NCBI GenBank assembly: GCA_002429455.1
Contig: DIZU01000065.1
Location: 16,738-22,059, forward strand
DNA: 5,322 nucleotides
Direction: 5' to 3'
From: Methylotenera sp. UBA6020
GTDB taxonomy: Bacteria; Pseudomonadota; Gammaproteobacteria; Burkholderiales; Methylophilaceae
Every line of letters starts with the position of its first letter. The first letter of the stretch is position 1. Positions 1 through 5,322 of this stretch are shown in pieces. The notes under the pieces are model-generated. The model saw only the letters and a program-made list of their open reading frames with translations. It was not told the origin of the DNA and did not search any database. A program made the position numbers and the translations under genes.

Positions 1-47
1 GAAACACTGCTTTTTTTATACCATTTAGTAACTATCCACGTAGCTTT

Positions 48-86
48 ACCCCTTAGCATTCCTGCGATCTGTTGACGCTAAAGGGT
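48..86. repeat. Imperfect inverted repeat
   Basis: ACCCCTTAGC (48-57) and GCTAAAGGGT (77-86) are reverse complements at 9 of 10 positions, separated by 19 bases. As RNA this would make a stem with one internal mismatch and a large loop. No T-run follows, so it is not a typical intrinsic terminator. Its role is unknown, and it may be chance or part of a control region for a gene beyond the left edge. Confidence 0.3.
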
Positions 87-289
87 GATCTGGTAATATA
101 AACCATCGAGTTAACTATCAAGCCGTTCAGCCCAGACGGCAATACATCTAAGAAACAATCCCACCTTCAATACGCCATAGCCTTTTCAACTACAACAAGC
201 GTAAGTAATACCAATAAAAACTGCAGTAATTGACGGACTAAAAAATAACATGCTACGAAGCATTACTTGAACCGATTGGAGGAAATTTA

Positions 290-367
290 TTGCTTTTAAC
301 TTTTAAAACACGCCAACATTACAATAAATACAATAACTTAATGATATTTAAGCTATTGTGCCTATAA
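290..367 (+). CDS. Possible 25-residue small ORF (doubtful)
   Basis: A TTG codon at 290-292 follows a strong Shine-Dalgarno-like GGAGGAA (278-284) with 5-base spacing. It opens a frame of 25 codons ending in TAA (365-367). The predicted peptide begins MLLTFKTRQHYNKYN and ends in a hydrophobic FKLLCL. A possible -35 box (TTGACG, 230-235) lies upstream, but no good -10 box sits at the right distance. The peptide matches no family I know. AT-rich intergenic DNA often yields frames of this length, so the only real support is the ribosome-binding site. Confidence 0.12.
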   Translation: MLLTFKTRQHYNKYNNLMIFKLLCL

Positions 368-616
368 AGCGGAGCGAGCCAAATTACGCCTAGTAATACT
401 GCCCAAAAGCTATTAATACCAGCTACCAAAACTCACAGAAAGCGACTTATCAAATAGCCTTTAGCGCAATGCTATCATGACCGGCAACTTTAATACTTAA
501 TTCCACGACATGTCTGCATGTTTTAATCTAGTCATTTTTTAGAGAAAACATTGGCACGTACTTTAATAACATTCCAAAAAGCACCATGTACAAATATAGT
601 TAATTTAGTCTTATCA

Positions 617-638
617 CAATGTTTCACGTGAAACATTG
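617..638. promoter_or_regulatory. parS: parS centromere-like site (ParB binding)
   Basis: Positions 620-635 read TGTTTCACGTGAAACA, the perfect 16-bp parS consensus recognised by chromosomal ParB (Spo0J) proteins. Flanking bases extend it to a perfect 22-bp palindrome (617-638). Chromosomal parS sites are typically clustered near the replication origin. ParB loads there, spreads along the DNA, and with ParA and SMC separates sister origins. The neighbouring rpmH-to-mnmE block and the DnaA box at 5153 agree with an origin-proximal position. No parA or parB gene is in the window. Only one copy was found. A 16-base palindrome identical to the consensus is very unlikely by chance. Confidence 0.93.
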
Positions 639-651
639 CTAACAATAGCAA
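636..651. repeat. Short hairpin abutting parS
   Basis: TTGCTA (636-641) and TAGCAA (646-651) are perfect inverted repeats around a 4-base loop. The left arm overlaps the last three bases of the 22-bp parS palindrome. No T-run follows. The function is unknown and it may be fortuitous. Confidence 0.25.
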
Positions 652-695
652 ATTACTCTTAATAAATTACAACCATCGACGAGTACCTGAATGCG

Positions 696-712
696 CGCAT
701 ATAGAATATGCG
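696..712. promoter_or_regulatory. Inverted repeat overlapping a possible -10 of the yegP-like gene
   Basis: CGCATAT (696-702) and ATATGCG (706-712) form a perfect 7-bp inverted repeat around AGA. As RNA the stem can be extended by three more pairs, two of them G-U. It lies about 45 bases upstream of the ATG at 758. Inside it is TAGAAT (702-707), a five-of-six match to a sigma70 -10 box, but no good -35 box is seen at standard spacing. The arrangement would suit an operator over the promoter of the yegP-like gene. That is inference from position only. Confidence 0.3.
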
Positions 713-745
713 TGTAAAGACCACATCACTTTCACCGAATAAAAT

Positions 746-752
746 GAGGAGG
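746..752 (+). promoter_or_regulatory. Strong ribosome binding site of the yegP-like gene
   Basis: GAGGAGG lies 5 bases before the ATG at 758 and is a near-ideal Shine-Dalgarno sequence. It fixes the start codon. It also shows that the 5' end of this interrupted gene is well preserved. Confidence 0.8.
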
Positions 753-757
753 ACTGT

Positions 758-1093
758 ATGGCGGGTAAATTTGAATTAAAAACGACTAATAGCGGACAAT
801 TTCACTTCAATTTATTGGCAGCTAATGGGCAAATTATTATGCAATCTGAGATGCATGAAAGCAAAGCCAGTACATAAAATGGTATAGCTTCAATCCAAAA
901 AAATGCGGCTGATAATGAGCGTTATGACCGCCTTGTATCAAAAGCGAGTAAACCATATTTTGTGCTTAAAGTAGCTAATCACCAAGTCATTGGCCAAAGC
1001 CAACAGTACGAAAACGAAGCAGGGCGTGACAACGGCATTGAATCTGTAAAGAAAAATGCACCGGAAGCTGAAGTTATTGATTTAACAGCATAA
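758..1093 (+). pseudogene. yegP: YegP-family (DUF1508) gene interrupted by an in-frame stop
   Basis: Conceptual translation gives 110 residues plus one internal TAA (875-877, codon 40), ending at TAA 1091-1093. The length matches YegP, a small cytosolic protein of unknown function built from two tandem DUF1508 repeats. Repeat 1 is about residues 1-55 (MAGKFELK, then QFHFNLLAANGQ, then the GIASIQKNA block). Repeat 2 is about 56-111 (YFVLKVANHQVIGQSQQY, then NGIESVKKNAPEA). The stop falls just before NGIAS, where family members usually have a residue such as Glu. One base change in a GAA or CAA codon would create it. No frameshift or further stop follows, and both halves remain recognisable. 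The start has a strong ribosome-binding site. The gene is convergent with mnmE and shares its terminator. It could be a recent pseudogene, a sequencing error, or a gene making a 39-residue product or a read-through product. Family identity is secure; functional status is not. Confidence 0.85.
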
Positions 1094-1102
1094 AATTAGG
1101 TT

Positions 1103-1146
1103 GGTACAAATAAAAAAGTGCTAAATAGCACCTTTTTATTTGTACC
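1103..1146. terminator. Bidirectional intrinsic terminator between yegP-like gene and mnmE
   Basis: Two 20-base arms (1103-1122 and 1127-1146) are inverted complements with one mismatch, around the loop AAAT. The G+C-richer core GTGCT/AGCAC is at the tip. On the minus strand the core is followed directly by six T residues, and on the plus strand by C and then five T residues. The repeat starts 9 bases after the yegP-like stop and 4 bases after the mnmE stop. It therefore ends both convergent transcripts. Confidence 0.9.
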
Positions 1147-1150
1147 AGAA

Positions 1151-2500
1151 TTATTTACCTATACAAAACTTACTAAAAATCTCACCAAGTAAATCATCTG
1201 GCGTGAATTCACCGGTAATACTACTTAACGCCTCTTGGCCCAGCCGCAATTCTTCAGCCACCAATTCTGCTGATTTTATTTGAGCGCTAGCAACTTTCAA
1301 GTGTGACTGCACTTGGGATAACGCTTCTAAGTGTCTGGCACGTGCCATAAAAACACCTTCTGAATTACTTTGATACCCGGCAAGTTTAAGCAAATGACTT
1401 TTCAGTAAGTCTATGCCCACGCCTGTTTTGGCTGAAAGATAAATGTGTGTTGCATAGTCTTCTTCTTGTACAAATGCCGATTCATTTGACACATCAATTT
1501 TATTATGGACCCAAATTGTGCGAATTTCTTGCGGCAACCGCACTAGAATCGATTTTTCTGCATCAGTAATACCATGAGCTGCGTCTACCAATAATAATGC
1601 GATATTGGCCGTTTCTGCAGCCTGCCAAGTTCGGGCAATACCATATTTTTCTACTTCGTCATCAGTTTCACGTAGACCAGCGGTGTCGATTACATGCAAA
1701 GGTACACCATTTATTTGTATAGCATTTTTAATGGTGTCACGCGTTGTACCTGCAATTGGAGTAACGATAGCCACTTCTTCGCCAGCCAGTTGATTCATCA
1801 AACTAGATTTTCCCACATTAGGCTGACCAACTAACACAACATTAATACCCTCACGTAGCAAGCTGCCTTGTTTAGCTTTTGCAAACACGGACACTAATTC
1901 AGCGGTTATGTTGTCTAGCTTTTCAGCTACCCGGCCTTGGGTGATAAAATCAATTTCTTCTTCAGGAAAATCCAAGCAGGCTTCTACAAACATGCGTAAA
2001 TCAATCAACTTAAGGAGCAGGGCGTTGATGTGTTGCGAAAACTCCCCAGATAAAGAACGTGCCGCACTCCTTGCCGCTTCAGTAGTTGCTGCATTAATCA
2101 CATCGGCAACGGCTTCAGCTTGTGCTAAATCAAGCTTATCATTCAAATAAGCACGACGTGTAAATTCCCCTGGTTCGGCCTGGCGTGCGCCTAACTCTAT
2201 ACAGCGAGCCAGCAGAATCTGCATGAGGGCAGCGCCACCATGCGCCTGTAGCTCAAGCACGTCCTCACCAGTATAAGAATGTGGATTAGGGTAAAAAATG
2301 GCGATGCCACGATCAATAAGTTCTTCGTTTGCAAGCCTAAAATGAAGATACGCCGCATGACGTGGCGCAGGACAAGCACCTAAAACACAAGTAGCTATGT
2401 GCTTAGCGGCCGGGCCAGAAACCCGCACAATGCCGATGCCGCCAGCACCGGTAGCAGTGGCGATTGCAGCAATAGTATCTTGGGGGTTAGTGCTTTCCAC
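1151..2500 (-). CDS. mnmE: tRNA uridine-5-carboxymethylaminomethyl modification GTPase MnmE (TrmE)
   Basis: MnmE works with MnmG in the cytosol to add the (carboxymethyl)aminomethyl group to C5 of wobble uridine 34 in certain tRNAs, using a folate one-carbon donor and GTP hydrolysis. The 449 residues match the usual length (about 450). An N-terminal folate-binding domain (about 1-120) is followed by a helical domain split by a Ras-like G domain (about 217-375). G motifs are all present: GQPNVGKSS (225-233), with Asn228 in the position of the potassium ligand; GTTRD (251-255); DTAG (272-275); NKID (333-336); SAK (356-358). Glu284 aligns with the catalytic Glu of the E. coli enzyme. The C terminus FCIGK keeps the conserved Cys (446). 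The start is GTG (2498-2500), fixed by an in-frame stop five codons upstream (2513-2515). It overlaps the last 14 bases of yidC and lacks a clear Shine-Dalgarno sequence, which suggests translational coupling. mnmG is not in the window. Confidence 0.98.
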   Translation of the reverse strand: MESTNPQDTIAAIATATGAGGIGIVRVSGPAAKHIATCVLGACPAPRHAAYLHFRLANEELIDRGIAIFYPNPHSYTGEDVLELQAHGGAALMQILLARCIELGARQAEPGEFTRRAYLNDKLDLAQAEAVADVINAATTEAARSAARSLSGEFSQHINALLLKLIDLRMFVEACLDFPEEEIDFITQGRVAEKLDNITAELVSVFAKAKQGSLLREGINVVLVGQPNVGKSSLMNQLAGEEVAIVTPIAGTTRDTIKNAIQINGVPLHVIDTAGLRETDDEVEKYGIARTWQAAETANIALLLVDAAHGITDAEKSILVRLPQEIRTIWVHNKIDVSNESAFVQEEDYATHIYLSAKTGVGIDLLKSHLLKLAGYQSNSEGVFMARARHLEALSQVQSHLKVASAQIKSAELVAEELRLGQEALSSITGEFTPDDLLGEIFSKFCIGK

Positions 2501-4136
2501 CTGATTTTTTGATTAGCGTTTCAGCGTGTATCGTTTTATTGATATACCACTGTTGCGTAATTGATAACACATTATTCACTAACCAATACAGTACCAAACC
2601 TGCCGGGAAGAAGAAAAAGAATACGCTGAATACTACAGGCATTACTTTCATCACTTTAGCTTGCAGTGGATCAGTAGGTGGCGGGTTTAAATAAGTTTGA
2701 ATAATCATGGTGGCACCCATGAGTATTGGCAAGATGTAGTAAGGGTCAATGGCTGAAAGATCTTTGATCCAACCAAAGAACGGTGCATGACGTAACTCGA
2801 TTGTGCCTAACAGCATCCAGTATAGTGAAATAAATACTGGTATTTGCACAACTATCGGTAAACAGCCACCCATTGGATTGATTTTCTCTTTTTTGTAGAG
2901 CTCCATCATGGCCATTTGCATTTTTTGTTTATCATCGCCAAACTTTTCTTTCATTGCTTGTAGGCGTGGCGCTAGTTCACGCATTTTCGCCATACTGCGA
3001 TAGCTTGTCGCTGATAGTTTAAAAAACGCGGCTTTGATTAAAACCGTCAGCAATATAATCGCCACACCCCAGTTTTTAACCACGGATTGAATTTTTGATA
3101 ACAACCAAAATAATGGTGAAGCAACCACTGTTAGCCAGCCATAATCTACCGTGTATTCCAAGCCTGGTGCGGTGGCCTTCAAATCTTTTTGTGTTTGTGG
3201 TCCAGCAAATAAGCGTGCTGGAATTATTAAGCTTGCACCTGGAGCGATGGTGCTTAAGCTACTTTTGGTACCAATAATATACATATGCTCATTAAGCTTT
3301 TTAGTATAAAACTCACGCGCTAAACCATCTTTAGGAATCCAAGCACTTACAAAATAATGTTGCAACAAACCCACCCAGCCATCGTTTGATTCGAGCTTGA
3401 GCGGTTCTTTATCCATGCTTGCAAATTTTAATTTTTTGAATTTAGTGGCTTCGGAATAATAAGCGCCGCCGGTAAAAGTTGGCATCAACTTAGAGCCTTG
3501 ATTAGACTCGTTATCATGCACAATTTGATAATAAACAGCAGGCGTTATAGCAACTGCTGAGCCGTTTTTAACCTCATAAGTCACATCAATTGCATAATTG
3601 TTACGATGGAATGTATAGATTTTATCTACCATCACGCCGTTATTTACCCAGTTCAAGCGCACCTCTAGTGCATCTTGACCATCTTGCAGTTGATAGCTTG
3701 TAGCATTGGTTGTAAAAACAGTTTTGTGTGATGGCAAATCAGCACCTATCAAACCGGTCTGCGCAACGTAGGTCATTGGCTTAGCAGAGTCATCCAACAA
3801 AATAAAGTTTGATTTATCGTTATCTGCTGCACGATGTTTAAGTAGTTCCAACCGGCGTAAATCGCCGCCGGTTGTTTCAATAACGGCATGATATAGATCA
3901 GTGGTTACGCTAATACGCTGACCTGTAAGTAGCTTGTAATCGCTATCTACAGCCAAATCTGCTTTATTAGCACTGGCTGAATTAACAGTTTGACTTGGCA
4001 CACTGCCATCTGTACTAGCCTTGCTACTGACTTGCTGAGTAATCTCTACTGGTGCATGTTGACGTTGCCAAGCTTCCCACAACATCAAAATAGACATCGA
4101 AAAAATAACAAACAGCACTAAACGTCTTGTATCCAT
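2487..4136 (-). CDS. yidC: Membrane protein insertase YidC
   Basis: YidC inserts and folds inner-membrane proteins, alone or with SecYEG. The 549 residues match the Gram-negative form (about 548). An N-terminal membrane anchor (about 6-22) precedes a large periplasmic beta-rich domain (about 60-330). The conserved insertase core (about 333-535) follows. It has five predicted membrane-embedded segments in total including the anchor, with a charged cytoplasmic helical hairpin at about 380-420. NPMGGCLP (420-427), the YYILPILMG segment (465-474) and [12 protein letters not shown] (511-522) are typical. The groove's key positive charge (Arg366 in E. coli) is Lys368 here, as I recall for some Betaproteobacteria. 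Residue 373 is Lys in the sequence FFKLS, where relatives usually have Pro (FFPLS or LYPLT), which is odd. The ATG start at 4134-4136 gives the typical MDTRRLVLF beginning, but no clear Shine-Dalgarno sequence precedes it. yidC lies 60 bases after yidD and overlaps mnmE by 14 bases. Confidence 0.98.
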   Translation of the reverse strand: MDTRRLVLFVIFSMSILMLWEAWQRQHAPVEITQQVSSKASTDGSVPSQTVNSASANKADLAVDSDYKLLTGQRISVTTDLYHAVIETTGGDLRRLELLKHRAADNDKSNFILLDDSAKPMTYVAQTGLIGADLPSHKTVFTTNATSYQLQDGQDALEVRLNWVNNGVMVDKIYTFHRNNYAIDVTYEVKNGSAVAITPAVYYQIVHDNESNQGSKLMPTFTGGAYYSEATKFKKLKFASMDKEPLKLESNDGWVGLLQHYFVSAWIPKDGLAREFYTKKLNEHMYIIGTKSSLSTIAPGASLIIPARLFAGPQTQKDLKATAPGLEYTVDYGWLTVVASPLFWLLSKIQSVVKNWGVAIILLTVLIKAAFFKLSATSYRSMAKMRELAPRLQAMKEKFGDDKQKMQMAMMELYKKEKINPMGGCLPIVVQIPVFISLYWMLLGTIELRHAPFFGWIKDLSAIDPYYILPILMGATMIIQTYLNPPPTDPLQAKVMKVMPVVFSVFFFFFPAGLVLYWLVNNVLSITQQWYINKTIHAETLIKKSGGKH

Positions 4137-4196
4137 AATTTTTAATTGGCGATCTTTTATAAAATTTCAGTAATAAAATTATTAGTTATTAAAGTG

Positions 4197-4415
4197 TTAA
4201 GGAATGGGATCATGGCCGCCTGCGTGCCAAGGATGGCAACGTAGCAAACGGCGGGTAGTGTAATAAGCACCGGTGATAGCACCATGTTTATTGATAGCAT
4301 CTAAAGCGTATTGTGAACAGGTAGGATAAAAACGGCATTGTTGACCAAAAAATGGACTCAGCATCAATTGATAAGCTTTAATCATTAGAATTAGCAAGCG
4401 CGCCATCATATTCAT
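4197..4415 (-). CDS. yidD: Membrane protein insertion efficiency factor YidD
   Basis: YidD is a small, basic protein at the inner membrane that improves insertion by YidC, and it is nearly always encoded between rnpA and yidC, as here. The 72 residues from the ATG at 4413-4415 contain an amphipathic hydrophobic N terminus (RLLILMIKAYQLMLSPFF). The family core CRFYPTCSQYA follows, then the basic RRLLRCHPWH and the closing GGHDPIP. The three conserved Cys are present. The C-terminal tail stops right after DPIP and is shorter than the 85-residue E. coli protein. The start is uncertain: GTG 4416-4418, ATG 4413-4415, ATG 4407-4409 and ATG 4404-4406 are all in frame, and none has a strong Shine-Dalgarno sequence. 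The last two give the MMARLL or MARLL beginning usual in the family. It starts about 20 bases after the rnpA stop. Confidence 0.94.
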   Translation of the reverse strand: MNMMARLLILMIKAYQLMLSPFFGQQCRFYPTCSQYALDAINKHGAITGAYYTTRRLLRCHPWHAGGHDPIP

Positions 4416-4436
4416 CACTACTTATAGTATCAATAA

Positions 4437-4853
4437 TCATTCATTAGGTTGCGCATTTAACGTAGCATCTAATTGCTTCGTTGTTTTAATGCGTTGTTTA
4501 ACATTAGCAATTAACAACTTGGCAATAAGCGTGTCAAACTCTTGTTTAATTTGAATAAAGTCCACTTTATCAAATTTTTTTTGCACCCGGATTATTAAAT
4601 CAACATGACAAATTTCATGCTGTTGTGTTCTAAAAAACTCACGTAGAGCACGCCGCATATAGTTTCTGCTGACCGCTAATTTAGCCGTCTTTTTTCCTAC
4701 TACCAAACCCAAACGGGCATGTTGTTGCGTATTTGGCTGATAGTGTAGCGCTAAATACTTAGCAGAAATACGTTTGCGGAAATTAAAAACGGATGAAAAA
4801 TCATCCGTTTTAATCAACTTTGCTTGTTTAGTAAGCCTAAACGTTAGTGCCAT
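4437..4853 (-). CDS. rnpA: Ribonuclease P protein component
   Basis: RnpA binds the catalytic RNase P RNA and helps it cut 5' leaders from precursor tRNAs. From the ATG at 4851-4853 it has 138 residues, within the usual range of about 115-140. It is strongly basic. The substrate-contact region KTDDFSSVFNFRKR lies near the N terminus. The family signature, the RNR motif, is in KLAVSRNYMRRALRE about 60 residues in, preceded by ARLGLVVGKK. The C terminus beyond about residue 115 is a poorly conserved tail. An in-frame TTG (4857-4859) two codons upstream sits at better distance (5 bases) from the weak GAAGAG ribosome site, so a 140-residue form is possible. Both candidate starts lie inside a 10-bp hairpin stem (4851-4880), which could limit translation. 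It is cotranscribed with rpmH, 64 bases upstream. Confidence 0.96.
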   Translation of the reverse strand: MALTFRLTKQAKLIKTDDFSSVFNFRKRISAKYLALHYQPNTQQHARLGLVVGKKTAKLAVSRNYMRRALREFFRTQQHEICHVDLIIRVQKKFDKVDFIQIKQEFDTLIAKLLIANVKQRIKTTKQLDATLNAQPNE

Positions 4854-4880
4854 TATCAATAATACTCTTCATTGATAATG
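4851..4880 (-). promoter_or_regulatory. Hairpin enclosing the rnpA start region
   Basis: On the minus strand CATTATCAAT (4880-4871) and ATTGATAATG (4860-4851) are perfect 10-bp inverted repeats around a 10-base loop. The loop holds the only Shine-Dalgarno-like sequence (GAAGAG, 4864-4869). The 3' arm contains both candidate rnpA starts, TTG and ATG. In mRNA this would hold the start codon in a stem with the ribosome site exposed. That could reduce RnpA output relative to L34 or provide an RNase processing site. The pairing is AT-rich, so the stability is modest. The pairing is seen directly; the role is inferred. Confidence 0.5.
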
Positions 4881-4894
4881 CTATGAAGTAATAA

Positions 4895-4914
4895 TAAAGC
4901 CCTGAAGGACCTTA
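4895..4914 (-). terminator. Possible attenuator hairpin after rpmH
   Basis: Minus-strand RNA UAAGGUCC (4914-4907) can pair with GGGCUUUA (4902-4895) around the loop UUCA, giving 8 pairs of which two are G-U. It begins 3 bases after the rpmH stop and is followed by UUAUUACUU instead of a clean U-run. Partial termination between rpmH and rnpA is known in E. coli, where it keeps RnpA far below L34. This hairpin could do the same, but it is a weak example. Confidence 0.4.
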
Positions 4915-4917
4915 AAA

Positions 4918-5052
4918 TTACAGACCTAAACGAGTACGGCCTTTAGCACGACGAGCTGCAATCACAGCGCGGCCACCTTTGGTTTTCATGCGCACTAAAA
5001 AGCCATGTGTACGTGCACGACGTGTATTAGAAGGTTGATAAGTACGTTTCAT
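4918..5052 (-). CDS. rpmH: 50S ribosomal protein L34 (bL34)
   Basis: L34 is a small, very basic protein of the large ribosomal subunit that binds 23S rRNA. The 44 residues are the standard length. The family signature MKRTYQPS is at the N terminus, followed by RTHGF (14-18), the [15 protein letters not shown] stretch and the end TRLGL. The ATG at 5050-5052 is chosen because it gives the canonical start and has GGAG (5059-5062) 6 bases upstream. The frame stays open for 18 codons further, but that extension runs through the promoter and leader and is unlike any L34. It is first in the operon, driven by the promoter at 5090-5119. Confidence 0.98.
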   Translation of the reverse strand: MKRTYQPSNTRRARTHGFLVRMKTKGGRAVIAARRAKGRTRLGL

Positions 5053-5058
5053 GTGAAT

Positions 5059-5062
5059 CTCC
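5059..5062 (-). promoter_or_regulatory. Ribosome binding site of rpmH
   Basis: GGAG on the minus strand lies 6 bases before the rpmH ATG. It is the clearest Shine-Dalgarno sequence in the operon and decides the start over the upstream in-frame Met codon. Confidence 0.75.
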
Positions 5063-5089
5063 AACGAGCATAATGCTATAAAGGCCGCT

Positions 5090-5119
5090 ATTAGACCCGA
5101 TAACACTCTATTTTGTCAA
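5090..5119 (-). promoter_or_regulatory. Sigma70-type promoter of the rpmH operon with G+C-rich discriminator
   Basis: On the minus strand a perfect -35 box TTGACA (5119-5114) is followed, after 18 bases, by TCTAAT (5095-5090), a five-of-six -10 box. The next bases are AGCGGCC. A G+C-rich stretch between -10 and the start point is typical of promoters for translation genes that are shut down by ppGpp and DksA. Transcription should begin near 5083, leaving a leader of about 30 bases. Stringent control is inferred from the discriminator only. Confidence 0.8.
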
Positions 5120-5152
5120 TGTTTATTTAGTTTTGTAAACTTAGTAATCGCC

Positions 5153-5161
5153 TGTGGATAA
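5153..5161 (-). promoter_or_regulatory. DnaA box
   Basis: The minus strand reads TTATCCACA, the perfect high-affinity DnaA binding consensus. It lies about 34 bases upstream of the rpmH -35 box. It could take part in dnaA autoregulation, in origin function, or in tuning the rpmH promoter. A 9-mer can occur by chance, but its position in the presumed dnaA-rpmH gap makes it credible. Confidence 0.75.
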
Positions 5162-5322
5162 GTTGTGCTAAACCAGCTAAAATAGACTGATTGTTCCATT
5201 AAAATAAACCTGTTTTCAGATGCAATTATAGTACGATAATTTGAAATGTGAGTTTATATAAAATTAATAAAAACAAATACTTAAAACTAATTATATTGCT
5301 GTAGTGATACTATTGCTAAGGT

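Larger units (their letters stand above)
1..745. other. Gene-free stretch containing a parS site
   Basis: No convincing protein or RNA gene is visible here. All six frames are broken by frequent stops, and I recognise no tRNA, tmRNA, 6S, SRP or RNase P RNA signature. What it does hold: an imperfect 10-bp inverted repeat (48-57 against 77-86, one mismatch); a 25-codon TTG-start frame with a good Shine-Dalgarno sequence (290-367); a perfect parS palindrome (617-638) followed directly by a small hairpin (636-651); and a 7-bp perfect inverted repeat (696-712) just upstream of the yegP-like gene. Two reading frames are open to the left edge, but neither is long enough to call a gene. I looked for DnaA boxes and found only a poor match (CTATCCACG, 32-40), so there is no support for calling this the replication origin itself. 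Confidence 0.6.
5053..5322. other. Upstream control region of rpmH (probable dnaA-rpmH intergenic)
   Basis: These 270 bases hold no gene I can support. They contain the rpmH leader, its promoter and one perfect DnaA box. From about 5175 to the right edge the DNA is very AT-rich with scattered A- and T-tracts. In related chromosomes dnaA lies divergently here, and some species place oriC between dnaA and rpmH. Only one consensus DnaA box is visible, so oriC is not demonstrated. A weak plus-strand promoter (TTGAAA 5241-5246, then TTAATA 5264-5269) could serve a rightward gene such as dnaA but is unconvincing. Confidence 0.55.

Noticed and set aside
1..59. Frames open to the left edge (plus-strand tail ending at 75, minus-strand start at 59)
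   Set aside because: They are too short, show no recognisable family, and the minus-strand ATG has its only AGGA directly abutting the start codon.
504..524. Small hairpin ACATG-TCTG-CATGT followed by T residues
   Set aside because: The stem has only five pairs and the T-run is short. There is no gene upstream for it to terminate.
1..745. Replication origin (oriC)
   Set aside because: No consensus DnaA box was found in this stretch; the nearest (32-40) has two mismatches. parS alone does not define an origin of replication.
875..877. TAA read as an amino acid (genetic code change)
   Set aside because: The neighbouring genes yidC, yidD, rpmH and mnmE all end in TAA at the expected family lengths, so TAA is a normal stop here.
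1605..2150. Plus-strand open frames opposite mnmE (1605-1793 and 1908-2150)
   Set aside because: They lie antisense within the fully conserved mnmE gene, and their translations are low-complexity Ser/Ala-rich with no family resemblance.
2197..2379. 60-codon minus-strand frame inside mnmE
   Set aside because: It is a shifted frame within the conserved N-terminal coding part of mnmE.
2509..3277. Plus-strand frames opposite yidC (2509-2694 and 3095-3277)
   Set aside because: They are antisense to conserved membrane segments of YidC and show no independent start signals.
4428..4437. Ten-base repeat TATCAATAAT shared with 4854-4863
   Set aside because: It is a short AT-rich sequence, present before yidD and at the rnpA start. 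It is likely coincidental, with no pairing or spacing that suggests a function.
5053..5106. N-terminal extension of L34 to an upstream Met codon
   Set aside because: It would cover the -10 box and the predicted transcription start. The ATG at 5050-5052 has the ribosome site and the canonical MKRTYQPS start.

Overview
The window looks like the edge of a proteobacterial chromosomal origin region. It carries the conserved block rpmH-rnpA-yidD-yidC-mnmE, all on the minus strand and read right to left. Overall base composition is moderately AT-rich. The C-terminal half of YidC (the YLNPPPTDP stretch, the F-rich segment before PAGLVLYW, then [13 protein letters not shown]) and the L34 protein resemble Betaproteobacteria, with some Gammaproteobacteria as the alternative. 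This placement rests on remembered family sequences, not on a search.

Right edge (5053-5322): the control region upstream of rpmH. It has a strong sigma70-type promoter with a G+C-rich discriminator and one perfect DnaA box (5153-5161). In most relatives dnaA starts divergently just beyond such a region, so dnaA is expected, but not seen, to the right.

Middle (1151-5052): five tightly packed genes. RpmH is ribosomal protein L34. RnpA is the protein subunit of RNase P. YidD is a small membrane-associated factor linked to YidC. YidC is the inner-membrane insertase. MnmE is the GTPase that modifies the tRNA wobble uridine. Two RNA hairpins lie between rpmH and rnpA, and the second encloses the rnpA start region. 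mnmE starts with GTG inside the end of yidC. The operon ends in a long hairpin that serves as a terminator in both directions.

Left (1-1093): a convergent YegP-type (DUF1508) gene of 110 residues is interrupted by a single in-frame TAA, although its frame and conservation continue intact on both sides. Upstream of it lies about 750 bases with no recognisable protein or RNA gene. This stretch holds a perfect parS site (620-635), the ParB binding sequence, at the centre of a 22-bp palindrome. That fits an origin-proximal location.

I see no CRISPR array, transposase, phage gene or defence system. The most notable points are the interrupted yegP-like gene, the parS site in gene-free DNA, the hairpin enclosing the rnpA start, and an unusual Lys in a normally Pro position of YidC.
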